A DNA stretch of 64,000 nucleotides from positions 26,094 to 90,093 of the forward strand of contig JBBRNX010000013.1 in the NCBI GenBank assembly GCA_038230035.1, given 5' to 3'. This document shows, one piece after another, positions 50,222 to 57,898 of the stretch; the stretch's first letter is position 1, and every line of letters starts with the position of its first letter. Under the pieces are notes generated by a model. It saw only the letters and a list, made by a program, of their open reading frames with translations, was not told where the DNA came from and made no database searches. Made by a program: the position numbers and the translations under genes. The DNA comes from Gaiella sp038230035 (GTDB lineage Bacteria; Actinomycetota; Thermoleophilia; Gaiellales; Gaiellaceae).

Positions 50222-51187
50222 GTGACGGCGGTGCTCTTCACGTGCGCCGGGTTGCGCGTGGACATCGTCCTCGCCTTCGGCAAGGCCGGAGCGCTCACCG
50301 TCGCAGCCGACATCGACCCGCTCGCACCCGCGTTGCATTTCGCTGACCGCGTTGCGCTCGTGCCGCGAAGCGACGATCCCAGTTACGTTCCGGCTCTCGC
50401 CGCGCTCGTGCGCGAACACGACATCGCGCTCGTCGTCCCGCTCTCCGATGTGGACACTGCGCTGCTGGCGCGAGACGGCGATGCGCTTGCCCCTGCCCTA
50501 GTCCTCGGCCCGAGCGCAGAGGTTGCGGCGGCGATGGCGGACAAGTGGGTTGCCCATGGGCTCTTCGAGGAACGCGGCATCGCGAGCCCGCGGAGCTGGC
50601 TCCCTGCCGACGTGCCGGCTGACGCGCGCTACCCGCTGCTCGTCAAGGCGCGCCGCGGGTTCGGCTCACGCGACATCTACCGTGCCTTTGATGCAACCGA
50701 GCTGGCTCATCATCTTGCTGCGACACCGGTCGACTCCTTCGTGCAGGAGCAGTGCCGGGGAGAGGAATTCTCGATCGACGTCCTCTGCGACTTCGACGGC
50801 CGCTGCCTGAACGCGATACCCCGCACGATGCTCCACTCGAAGGGCGGCGAGTCGATCAAGGGCCGCTCGATGAAGGACTGGTCGCTGATCGAGCACGGCC
50901 GCAATGTCGCCGAGACGATCGGCATCTGCGGACCGGCGAACATCCAGTGCTTCCGCGAGCCCGACGGCACCCTGCCGATTACTGACGTCAACACGCGGTT
51001 CGGCGGCGGCTTCCCGCTGCCGACGGCGGCCGGCAGCCGTTTCCCGGAGCTAGCGCTTGCTCTCGCGCGCGGCGAACGTCCGGCGCCGCAGGTCGGCGAG
51101 TTCCGGGACGGAGTCGTGATGACCCGTTTCTACTCGGACATCTGCCTCGTCGAGGGGCCCGACGGAACGTTCGAGAGGCTCTCGTGA
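50222..51187 (+). CDS. ATP-grasp ligase
   Basis: 321 residues. The N-terminal LFTCAGLRVDIVLAFGKAGALTVAADIDPLAPAL is a pre-ATP-grasp domain. LLVKARRGFGSRDIYRAF and FVQEQCRGEEFSIDVLCDF form the ATP site, and ITDVNTRFGGGFPLPTAAG carries the metal-binding Asn. It resembles carbamoyl-phosphate-synthase-like ligases, frequent beside epimerase genes in glycan clusters. It may add an amino acid or amide to a uronic acid, but the substrate is unknown. It starts 10 nt after the initiating transferase and overlaps the epimerase by 4 bp. Confidence 0.83.
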   Translation: MTAVLFTCAGLRVDIVLAFGKAGALTVAADIDPLAPALHFADRVALVPRSDDPSYVPALAALVREHDIALVVPLSDVDTALLARDGDALAPALVLGPSAEVAAAMADKWVAHGLFEERGIASPRSWLPADVPADARYPLLVKARRGFGSRDIYRAFDATELAHHLAATPVDSFVQEQCRGEEFSIDVLCDFDGRCLNAIPRTMLHSKGGESIKGRSMKDWSLIEHGRNVAETIGICGPANIQCFREPDGTLPITDVNTRFGGGFPLPTAAGSRFPELALALARGERPAPQVGEFRDGVVMTRFYSDICLVEGPDGTFERLS

Positions 51188-52101
51188 GCAGGTTCGTCGT
51201 CACCGGTGCGGCCGGCTTCATCGGGTCGCATCTCGCGGAGCGCCTGCTCGCGCAAGATCACGATGTGCGCTGCGTCGACTGCTTCACGGACTACTATGAC
51301 CCGGCGCTCAAGCGTCAGAACACGGCCAGTCTCGATGTGCTCGAGCTTGATCTCGCCGCAGACGACCTTGATCTCCGTGACGTCGACTGCGTCTTCCACC
51401 TTGCGGGCCAGCCCGGCACGCGGAGCTTCGGACCGGCCTTCGCGGACTACCTCCGCCGCAACACGCTCGCGACGCAGCGCGTCTTCGAGACGGCGGCAGC
51501 GGCGGGCGTGAGGGTCGTCTACGCGTCGTCGTCGTCGGTCTACGGCGATGCCGAGTCCTACCCGACGACGGAGGCGACGATCCCGAGGCCGAACTCGCCG
51601 TACGGGATCACGAAGCTCGCCTGCGAACACCTTGCGGCGGCGTACGGCCGCAGCTTCGGCCTCGACGCGGTAGGTCTCCGCTATTTCACGGTCTACGGCC
51701 CGCGGCAGCGTCCTGACATGGCGTTCGCGCGGATCGTCGGCGCGCTTGTCGAAGGGGCGTCGTTCGAGCTCTATGGCGACGGTGGCCAATCGCGGAGCTT
51801 CACGTTCGTCGACGACGTCGTGGAGGCGACGGTCGCGGCCGCAACGGCCGAAGCGGGGTCGCTGTACAACGTCGGCGGCGGGGCCGAGTCCACCATGCGC
51901 GCCGCGATCGACCTGCTCGAGTCGGTCTCCGGCCGCAAGCTAGACCTCCGGTCGGGGGCGTCGGCCCGCGGTGATATGCGTCGAACCATGGCCGATACGA
52001 CCGCGATCAGTCGAGATCTCGCCTGGCAGGCGACGACGTCGCTCGAGGACGGCATGCGCGCCCAGTGGGAGTGGGCGCTTGCCCGCGCTCGTGGCTGGTA
52101 G
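51184..52101 (+). CDS. NAD-dependent UDP-sugar epimerase (UDP-glucuronate/UDP-glucose 4-epimerase-like)
   Basis: 305 residues, extended SDR. TGAAGFIGSHL (7-17) binds NAD, HLAGQPGTRSFG recalls UDP-glucuronate 4-epimerases, SSSSVYG (115-121) holds the Ser, and Y140-GITK144 is the catalytic pair. YGPRQRPDMAFARIV and SRSFTFVDDVV support a UDP-uronate or UDP-hexose substrate. It probably supplies a galacto-configured sugar nucleotide. The GTG start overlaps the ligase stop. Confidence 0.88.
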   Translation: MSRFVVTGAAGFIGSHLAERLLAQDHDVRCVDCFTDYYDPALKRQNTASLDVLELDLAADDLDLRDVDCVFHLAGQPGTRSFGPAFADYLRRNTLATQRVFETAAAAGVRVVYASSSSVYGDAESYPTTEATIPRPNSPYGITKLACEHLAAAYGRSFGLDAVGLRYFTVYGPRQRPDMAFARIVGALVEGASFELYGDGGQSRSFTFVDDVVEATVAAATAEAGSLYNVGGGAESTMRAAIDLLESVSGRKLDLRSGASARGDMRRTMADTTAISRDLAWQATTSLEDGMRAQWEWALARARGW

Positions 52102-52104
52102 GGT
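52099..52104 (+). promoter_or_regulatory. Possible -10 box TAGGGT before the chain-length gene
   Basis: TAGGGT ends 9 nt before ATG 52114, a slightly longer spacing than elsewhere, and overlaps the epimerase stop. Confidence 0.35.
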
Positions 52105-52113
52105 CGCGGCGCG

Positions 52114-53010
52114 ATGAGCGACCCTGCGAAGAGCGACGTCGATGCCGAGCGCGAGGTCGATCTCCGCACCTTGAAGGACAGGCTTGCGGCGCGCTGGTGG
52201 TTGCCCGTGGCGGGTCTCGTGATAGGCGCGATCGTCGGTGTCTTGGTCGCCTCCGGCGGCGGCCAGACCTGGCGGGCGAAGACGCTTCTCTACCTGGGTC
52301 AGCCGTTCACGACTTCCGGCGGTGGCCAGATCCAGAGCCTTGCGACGAACCCGCGCACCGCCAACGAGATCGTGCATTCCGAGTTCGCGCTCAGGCGCGC
52401 GACCGCCGCGAGCGGGCTGCGGCTCGGCCAGCTGCGCGGACACGTGTCGACCGCCGCCGTCGTCAGCGCGACACAGTCCAAGAACACGTCGCCGCTCGTC
52501 GAGGTCACGGTCGAGGGCGCGGCTCCGCTGAAGGCCGAGCGCGCCGCGGACGCGCTGGCAGCGTCGGTGATCGCTCAGGTCTCGACCTACGTCGACCAGA
52601 AGATCAAGCTGCTCGACGACCAGATCGCCTCCAGCAAGACCGAACTCGAAGGGATCAACACACGGGTCGCGGCCTTCACCCAACAGCTGCAGGACCTGCT
52701 GAAGAACAAGGCGATCTCACCGACCGACAAGCTGATCGTTGTCGGCACGATCAACAACTCGATCAGCTTCTTGGAGCAGCGGCGCGGGACCGTCCAGCAG
52801 GAGCTGTACCAGAACCAGCAGCTGCTGTCGCTGGCGCAGAACGTCGAGCGGAGCAAGATCATCCAGCCTGCAGCGGCCGCACGTGTGACGGCGACCAGCC
52901 GACGGAACGCGGCCGCAATCGGTGCGTTGATCGGCCTTCTGCTCGGTGCGATCGCGGCCTACCTCGCCGATCCGATCATGGCGCGCAGGAACCGGCCCGC
53001 TCCCGCATAA
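52114..53010 (+). CDS. Wzz-like polysaccharide chain-length/co-polymerase protein
   Basis: 298 residues with membrane segments at both ends (about 29-48 and 268-288) and a long helical extracytoplasmic region between them. Residues about 165-250 look like coiled coil (QKIKLLDDQIASSKTELEG and similar heptads). The two-TM layout, the Pro-free helical middle and the short N-terminal cytoplasmic tail are those of Wzz-family proteins, which set glycan chain length with Wzy. No tyrosine-kinase domain is attached. It would work with the polymerase-like protein at 31573. Confidence 0.83.
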   Translation: MSDPAKSDVDAEREVDLRTLKDRLAARWWLPVAGLVIGAIVGVLVASGGGQTWRAKTLLYLGQPFTTSGGGQIQSLATNPRTANEIVHSEFALRRATAASGLRLGQLRGHVSTAAVVSATQSKNTSPLVEVTVEGAAPLKAERAADALAASVIAQVSTYVDQKIKLLDDQIASSKTELEGINTRVAAFTQQLQDLLKNKAISPTDKLIVVGTINNSISFLEQRRGTVQQELYQNQQLLSLAQNVERSKIIQPAAAARVTATSRRNAAAIGALIGLLLGAIAAYLADPIMARRNRPAPA

Positions 53011-53019
53011 CAAGCTCCA

Positions 53020-53961
53020 ATGGTCGAAGGCAAGAGGGTCGCCGTAGTCGTCCCTGCGTACAACGAGGAGCATCTCGTCGCGCAGACCCTCGCGGGGATC
53101 CCCGACTTCGTCGACCGGATCTACGTCGTGGACGATGCCTCTCCGGACGCGACCGCGCAGCGCGCGCGCGAAGCAGCCGACGCGCGCACCGAGGTCATCG
53201 TCCACGAGCGCAACGGCGGAGTTGGCGCAGCGATCGTGACGGGGTACGAGCGCGCCCGTGACGAGGCGATCGACGTCACCTGCGTCATGGCGGCCGACAA
53301 TCAGATGGATCCTGCCGAGCTCATGTCGCTCGTGCAGCCGGTCGCGCGGGGCGAGGTCGATTACGCGAAGGCCAACCGCCTGTTCACCGGCGAGGCGTGG
53401 CAGGTGATTCCACGCAACCGCTACCTGGGGAACGCCGTTCTGTCATTGCTGACGAAGATCGCGTCCGGCTACTGGCATGTCGCGGACTCGCAAGCCGGCT
53501 ACACGGCGCTCGGTGTGGATCCTCTGCGCCGGCTCGATCTCGGCCGCATCTATCGCCGCTACGGCTTCCCGAACGACATCCTCGTGCATCTGAACGTGAT
53601 CAACGCCCGTGTGCGGGACGTCCCGTCGAGACCGATCTACGGCGTCGGTGAGCGGTCCGGCATCAGGCTGCGCAAAGTCGTGCCGCGCATCTCGTGGCTG
53701 CTGCTCAAGGGCTTCTTCTGGCGGCTACGGGAGAAGTACGTGATCCGCGACTTCCATCCGCTCGTGTTCTTTTACGCCCTCGGGATCCTGATGACGAGCG
53801 TCGGCTTCCTGCTCGGGGGCATCGAGGTCGTGCTGCGCATCCTCGGCAACGCGATCACAACACCGACGATCGTGCTGGTCGCGCTGCTTCTGATCTCCGG
53901 CAGCCAGTTCACGTTGTTCGGCATGTGGTTCGACATGGAGTACAACAAAGAGCTTCGTTAA
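53020..53961 (+). CDS. Polyprenol-phosphate glycosyltransferase (DPM/GtrB-like GT2)
   Basis: 313 residues. The GT2 domain has VAVVVPAYNEEHLVAQTL, VVDDASPDAT, GVGAAIVTGYERA, VMAADNQMDPAEL with the DxD-like site, and DSQAGYTALG. Two C-terminal membrane segments (about 245-300) end in LFGMWFDMEYNKEL, close to the usual end of GtrB/DPM proteins. It would make a polyprenyl-phosphate sugar, the donor type used by GT-C enzymes, so it fits the many GT-C-like proteins in this locus. It is the last gene of the polysaccharide locus. Confidence 0.9.
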   Translation: MVEGKRVAVVVPAYNEEHLVAQTLAGIPDFVDRIYVVDDASPDATAQRAREAADARTEVIVHERNGGVGAAIVTGYERARDEAIDVTCVMAADNQMDPAELMSLVQPVARGEVDYAKANRLFTGEAWQVIPRNRYLGNAVLSLLTKIASGYWHVADSQAGYTALGVDPLRRLDLGRIYRRYGFPNDILVHLNVINARVRDVPSRPIYGVGERSGIRLRKVVPRISWLLLKGFFWRLREKYVIRDFHPLVFFYALGILMTSVGFLLGGIEVVLRILGNAITTPTIVLVALLLISGSQFTLFGMWFDMEYNKELR

Positions 53962-53975
53962 ATACGCCGCTTCGA

Positions 53976-53991
53976 CGGCTTAACCAAGCCG
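53976..53991 (+). terminator. Short hairpin at the end of the polysaccharide locus
   Basis: CGGCTT/AAGCCG stem of 6 bp with loop AACC, 15 bp after the last stop, followed by an AT-rich stretch (GAAACAATAAG). Stem and tail are weak; it marks the boundary where base composition changes. Confidence 0.4.
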
Positions 53992-54012
53992 GAAACAATA
54001 AGCTAAAACTGC

Positions 54013-54018
54013 TATTGT
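54013..54018 (+). promoter_or_regulatory. -10 box TATTGT of a leaderless promoter for the recombinase
   Basis: TATTGT ends 7 nt before GTG 54026. It is the same hexamer and spacing as the promoter at 59461-59466. Confidence 0.6.
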
Positions 54019-54025
54019 ATTAGGT

Positions 54026-55078
54026 GTGTCTTTAGCATCTATTGCGCCCGTCGGTCAAAGTAATTCAAGATCACCGGGTCAGCCTATCCGACTGGACGAG
54101 CATCTGGAGGATTGGCTCGGACGGTGTGAGGTGCGTGGCCTGCGGCCGGGGACGCTGCGCAGCTACCGCTTCAACATCAAGCTCTACGTCGTGCCCTATA
54201 TTGGCGAGCTGCAACTTTCCGAGGTCACGCCCGGACAACTCAACGCGCTGTATGAGACGCTCCTCCGGTCAGGGTCTCGTCGCCGCTCCCGCGGGGTTGG
54301 CCCCCGAACAGTCCGCTACGCCCACACGATCCTGCGCCGTGCTCTCGGGGACGCCGTGCGGCTCGGGCTGATCGAGAGCAACGCGGCGCTGGCGGCTGAC
54401 CCACCCTCGGCCCGCGCTGCACGGGCGGCGCCGCGCCCGACCTGGAGCGTGCAGGAACTGAAGGTTTTCCTCGCTAGCGCGGCGGATGATCCGTACTACG
54501 CGGCCTACTACGTGGCCGCGACGACGGGTGTGCGCCGCAGTGAGCTGCTCGGGCTGCGCTGGTCTGATGTTGAGCTCGAGCGGGCCGAGATGCGAATCGT
54601 GCAGACCCTGATCGTGCTCGGACAGGAGCTGCATGTCGGCCTGCCCAAGAGCGACCGCGGCCGGCGTCTGATCGCGCTCGATGAGACAACGGTCGATGTT
54701 CTCGCGAGGCACCGGGTTGAGCAGGAGGAGCGGGCCTGGGCGATCGGGCGCGAGAGCACCCGGGCCGACCTCGTCTTCGCCAAGCCGAACGGGTCGCCAA
54801 TTCACCCGGCAGTATTCGCCTACCACTTCCAGCAATGTGTTCGACGCGCGGGTGTCCCACGGATCGTCGTCCACGATCTTCGCCACACCCACGCCACGCT
54901 TGGGTTGCAGCTCGGTATTCACCCCAAGATCGTCAGCGAACGGCTCGGGCACGCGAGCGTGATGATTACGCTCGACACCTACTCGCACGCCGTCCCGAGC
55001 ATGCAACGGGAAGCTGCCGAGGCGATCGGCGGCCTGTTAGGCCCCGTGAATGGCGCACGCGAAAACCTTATTAGCTGA
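54026..55078 (+). CDS. Tyrosine recombinase / phage-type integrase
   Basis: 350 residues. An N-terminal SAM-like core-binding domain (about 20-125) precedes the catalytic domain. The active-site residues are Arg170 (TTGVRRSELLGLRW), Lys208 region (LPKSDRGRR), His283 and Arg286 (VHDLRHTHAT), His309 (RLGHAS) and Tyr319 (TLDTYSH), so the set is complete. It would insert or excise DNA at a short att site. No tRNA gene or att repeat was recognised beside it. It sits immediately after the polysaccharide locus, in a stretch of lower GC. Confidence 0.93.
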   Translation: MSLASIAPVGQSNSRSPGQPIRLDEHLEDWLGRCEVRGLRPGTLRSYRFNIKLYVVPYIGELQLSEVTPGQLNALYETLLRSGSRRRSRGVGPRTVRYAHTILRRALGDAVRLGLIESNAALAADPPSARAARAAPRPTWSVQELKVFLASAADDPYYAAYYVAATTGVRRSELLGLRWSDVELERAEMRIVQTLIVLGQELHVGLPKSDRGRRLIALDETTVDVLARHRVEQEERAWAIGRESTRADLVFAKPNGSPIHPAVFAYHFQQCVRRAGVPRIVVHDLRHTHATLGLQLGIHPKIVSERLGHASVMITLDTYSHAVPSMQREAAEAIGGLLGPVNGARENLIS

Positions 55079-55160
55079 CGTAAAGAACGCGACAAAGAAT
55101 TCCGTTAGCGGCAGACCCACGTCACACGCAAGGCTCTGTGCTCTGCGTGGTGGCGCGGAG

Positions 55161-55166
55161 TACAAT
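55161..55166 (+). promoter_or_regulatory. -10 box TACAAT of a leaderless promoter
   Basis: TACAAT ends 8 nt before GTG 55175. It is the closest match to the -10 consensus TATAAT in this element. Confidence 0.5.
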
Positions 55167-55174
55167 CTTGCTAT

Positions 55175-55747
55175 GTGAATCGGAAAGGAAACCCAGGGAC
55201 ACTGGTCGCGTCTCACCCCGGGAACCGAAACGCCGTACAGCACGGGGCGTACTCGCAGCGGCTGATCCAGGAGCGAGCCGCGGAGATCGAGGCGGAGCTC
55301 AAGGAGGGACAAGGGTTTTCGGCCATCGACTGTCTCGCGGTCGAGGAAGCCGCCCGCTGGAAGGCCACCCTGGAGGCGATCGACCGGGACATCGGCGAAC
55401 GCGGGCTCATGAAAAAGGGGCAGCCGCACCCTCTGCTCGGTTACCAGCTGCGCGCCTCGCGACGGTACGACTCGGCGCTCGCGGCGATCGCGATCGCGGT
55501 GCGCCGAGGCGCTGAACAGCAGGCTGAACCCGCGGCCCCCGCGGCGGGCGAGCCAGCTGAGAGCGGCGTCGAGGGTGAGGCCGGGCAGCAGCCGATCAAC
55601 ATCACCGCGGCGCTAGAGAGCGAGATTCGCGCCAGCAAGCCAAGCGCCGTCCGTGTGAGCGCCCTCGTGGCGCTCGACCGGATCCGCCGGCAGCCACCAA
55701 TCGAGGACGACGATGTCCCCGGCCGCGTCGTGCAGGTGTTCGACTGA
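55175..55747 (+). CDS. Hypothetical protein with GNRNAVQHGAYS motif (phage terminase small-subunit-like N-terminus)
   Basis: 190 residues, soluble, highly charged in the first 80 residues. The N-terminal GNRNAVQHGAYS resembles the GNxNAxxHGxYS stretch found near the start of many phage terminase small subunits and related element-borne proteins. A helical middle (about 30-110) and an Ala/Pro/Glu-rich low-complexity linker (about 112-145) follow. Terminase function is not established, as no large subunit or portal gene is present. The position after the recombinase supports an element-borne gene. Confidence 0.6.
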   Translation: MNRKGNPGTLVASHPGNRNAVQHGAYSQRLIQERAAEIEAELKEGQGFSAIDCLAVEEAARWKATLEAIDRDIGERGLMKKGQPHPLLGYQLRASRRYDSALAAIAIAVRRGAEQQAEPAAPAAGEPAESGVEGEAGQQPINITAALESEIRASKPSAVRVSALVALDRIRRQPPIEDDDVPGRVVQVFD

Positions 55748-55748
55748 G

Positions 55749-56270
55749 ATGTCGAAGGGTGGCGAATTCAAGAGGATTTCGAGGGCTGGGGCAGTCAAAC
55801 GGCCAGGTCACGCGTACGTGCGCGTCTTCCTGGACGAGAACAAGAGCACGCACGTCAACTACCGACTGATCGGGGCCGACCTGGATAAAGGCGTCTACGG
55901 TTCCGCGCAGCAGACTCTCAAGGTTCACTACGTGATGGGCGACGCGCGAGAGGAGGAAGTTCGGGCCGCACTCACCGCTCACTGCCCGGTGCCGCCGCTG
56001 CCGTTGGGCGGCTACGAACCTACCGTTGCGCTCGCAGGCATCGGCTGGAAGCACATCGTCGAGCACGACGATCCTGCCGACCCGGCCGGCCACCTATTCG
56101 AGGTAAGTCGCTTCTTCGGCACGCCTAGCCTCGAGGAGGTACTGACTCTCTGGGAGAGGATCGAGCCGGGCGGCGCTCAACGCATGCTCGCCCACGACTT
56201 CCCAGGCTTACCCCCGGACGCCGTCATCGTCTACCACCGCGACAGCGAGCAAGAGCCTCAAGCCGTGTAA
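55749..56270 (+). CDS. Hypothetical protein of the integrated element
   Basis: 173 residues from ATG 55749, one base after the previous stop. No membrane segment, signal peptide or known motif was seen. The sequence is mixed alpha/beta with several aromatic and acidic residues, and codon use like a real gene. It is probably co-transcribed with the gene before it. Function unknown. Confidence 0.6.
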   Translation: MSKGGEFKRISRAGAVKRPGHAYVRVFLDENKSTHVNYRLIGADLDKGVYGSAQQTLKVHYVMGDAREEEVRAALTAHCPVPPLPLGGYEPTVALAGIGWKHIVEHDDPADPAGHLFEVSRFFGTPSLEEVLTLWERIEPGGAQRMLAHDFPGLPPDAVIVYHRDSEQEPQAV

Positions 56271-56529
56271 GTGACGCGTGGGTGGCTTGTCATCTAGCCA
56301 TCGGCCGAGGGCGGCTGGGTTCGATCTACGATCGAGCAAACGCTCGAAAGACCGCTCGTAGTCTCCTTTGAACTGTTTGTTCGGGTGGCAGTCGAACAAA
56401 CCGCCGAAGGCGAACCGCAGAACGGCATTGACGGAGAGCGGCTGCGCAGGTTCAGTGCTATCCGGAGCTCAGCTGATGAGCCGCTGACCCGGGCCACGGT
56501 AAGTCAGCCTGATGATCCACCCCTTCGTC
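56271..56529. other. Non-coding or decayed sequence
   Basis: No convincing gene. Short open frames exist on both strands, but none has a good start, ribosome binding site or promoter box. It is probably the start of the degraded part of the element. Confidence 0.4.
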
Positions 56530-56673
56530 AGCTTCGTTTCGCGTCTCCGATCGCTGCGGCGATCGCTTTCCTCGCCTCCGACGACGCAAGCGCGATCATC
56601 AGGCAGCGAGCTGACCGTCGGCGGCGGTACGACCGCGAACCTGTACATCGTCGAGACGCTGCCGGGCGAGTAG
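56530..56673 (+). pseudogene. Frameshifted C-terminal fragment of an SDR
   Basis: The frame ending near 56599 encodes SPIAAAIAFLASDDASAI, the usual helix and loop near the end of classical SDR enzymes. The expected continuation, SGSELTVGGGTTANLYIVE, appears in the next frame and runs to a stop at 56671. One extra base around 56595-56600 therefore breaks the frame. The NAD-binding and catalytic parts are missing upstream, so this is a truncated, frameshifted remnant. Confidence 0.65.
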
Positions 56674-56724
56674 AGAGCCCAGTGGCGACCGTCCAGCTGC
56701 GTCGCCGACCTCGAGGATCTTGGT

Positions 56725-56964
56725 CTACTTGCGCTCCTTGAGTTGGGCCAGGACGTCGAGCGCGTCGGCGAGGTCGAGCGGTCGGGGCGTCAGGAGCGAG
56801 GGCGAGATCGCTCGGAGCTGACCAGCTGAGGCGCCTCTGGCCTTCAGCAACCGTATGACGGTCGCGACCGCGGTAGCTGTTTCGCTGTTTCTGAGTGGGG
56901 CCGTCACACCGGCACCGCGGAGAATGCGTGCCAGGTTCGAGGAGGCGGCGGAAAGGCCCTTCAA
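56725..56964 (-). CDS. Doubtful ORF, possible gene remnant
   Basis: 79 residues from TTG 56964, rich in Leu/Ala helices (VIRLLKARGASAGQLRAI and LADALDVLAQLKERK). The frame stays open and protein-like back to 57072 (with LRLLPQYKNALKGL) but offers no ATG or GTG, so it may be a 5'-truncated gene. No family was recognised. Confidence 0.35.
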   Translation of the reverse strand: MKGLSAASSNLARILRGAGVTAPLRNSETATAVATVIRLLKARGASAGQLRAISPSLLTPRPLDLADALDVLAQLKERK

Positions 56965-57413
56965 CGCGTTCTTGTACTGGGGGAGGAGTCTGAGCCCGTT
57001 CTGCTGTTGAAGGGCTACCGCCGCCCCGTTTCCGGCTGCTGCGGCGGCGCTCTCACGGCCAACTGTGCGATCTCACCTGCGTCCGTACCTGGTCGGGATT
57101 CGTTTCGCAGACGGCGGGGTCCGCCGGCAAATGGCGGTGTAAAGACGCACCTCGTCCCGGATGGCGTTCGCCACGTAACTTGTCCGCGACTGGCCTCAGG
57201 CCGCCCCGCCAAAGGTTTTCAAGACTTTGACGTGGTCTTATTACCGTTGCGCGTCAAGCCAGCCAGACTTGAGTGTCGACTTGACTGTTCAGGGAGCGTT
57301 GTTTTGACGTCCGGTCGCTCTCGCGCCAATCGGAACGCAGTCGAGCCTCGAGTCAAACGCGGCAGAGCGTTCGGGGCGCGGGTGTCGGCCGTTTGCTCGT
57401 TCGGTGTTCGTTG
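56965..57413. other. Intergenic region with no convincing gene
   Basis: A locally AT-richer patch (about 57205-57305) contains several near-repeats of GTCAAG/CTTGAC-like words, such as TTTGACG, GTCAAGCC, ACTTGAG and CTTGACTG. It could hold an old att site or operators. No direct repeat matching the recombinase region was found by eye. Confidence 0.3.
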
Positions 57414-57884
57414 TTACCAGCCGTGCGTGCCGGGCGGGCCTTTGAAGGGCCCGATGATCTCGGCGGTGATCCATCCGCCGTAGAAGTCGCCTTCTTGTGC
57501 TGTGACGATCTCGCCGTCGAGCGTGCATTCGTCCATCAGTTCCGGGTAGAAGGCCACGGCGTCGCGGATCGTCTCGAACGCCGGGCTCGGATCCCGGTAC
57601 GTCCAGGCGGCCCGTTCGACACGCCTGCTGTCTTCGCCGATCACGTCGAGGTACGACGCGACGCCCTTCCATTCGCAGGAGCTGCCGCCGCCGCTGGACG
57701 GCTCGAGTGCGCCGCTCGCGATGTCGTCCGCCGGCAGGTAGTAGACGGGCGGGTGGCTAGTCTCGAGTACGCGGTACGCCCGGGTTGACTCTGCGATCAC
57801 GGCGCCGCCGAGCACGACTCGCACGTGCCTCGGGGAGCGCTCGACCCGCGGCGGACGCGGATAGTCCCAGACCGACTCCGGCAT
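57414..57884 (-). CDS. DUF427-domain protein
   Basis: 156 residues. The beta-rich domain has SVWDYPRPPRVERS, VVLGGAVIAES, TSHPPVYYLPADDI and CEWKGVASYLDVI, the conserved order of DUF427, a small domain common in Actinomycetota and of unknown biochemical role. ATG 57884 was chosen because it begins the domain. It follows the SDR-DUF2867 gene by 14 bp on the same strand and is likely in its operon. It marks the return to ordinary chromosomal genes. Confidence 0.87.
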   Translation of the reverse strand: MPESVWDYPRPPRVERSPRHVRVVLGGAVIAESTRAYRVLETSHPPVYYLPADDIASGALEPSSGGGSSCEWKGVASYLDVIGEDSRRVERAAWTYRDPSPAFETIRDAVAFYPELMDECTLDGEIVTAQEGDFYGGWITAEIIGPFKGPPGTHGW

Positions 57885-57898
57885 AGTCTGATCCGGCA

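Noticed and set aside
53962..54025. tRNA gene as recombinase attachment site
   Set aside because: No cloverleaf, CCA end or T-loop sequence was found by eye next to the recombinase.
57007..57483. 158-residue plus-strand open frame
   Set aside because: Cys/Arg/Pro-rich with no domain. It overlaps the end of the DUF427 gene and the more protein-like minus-strand frame.
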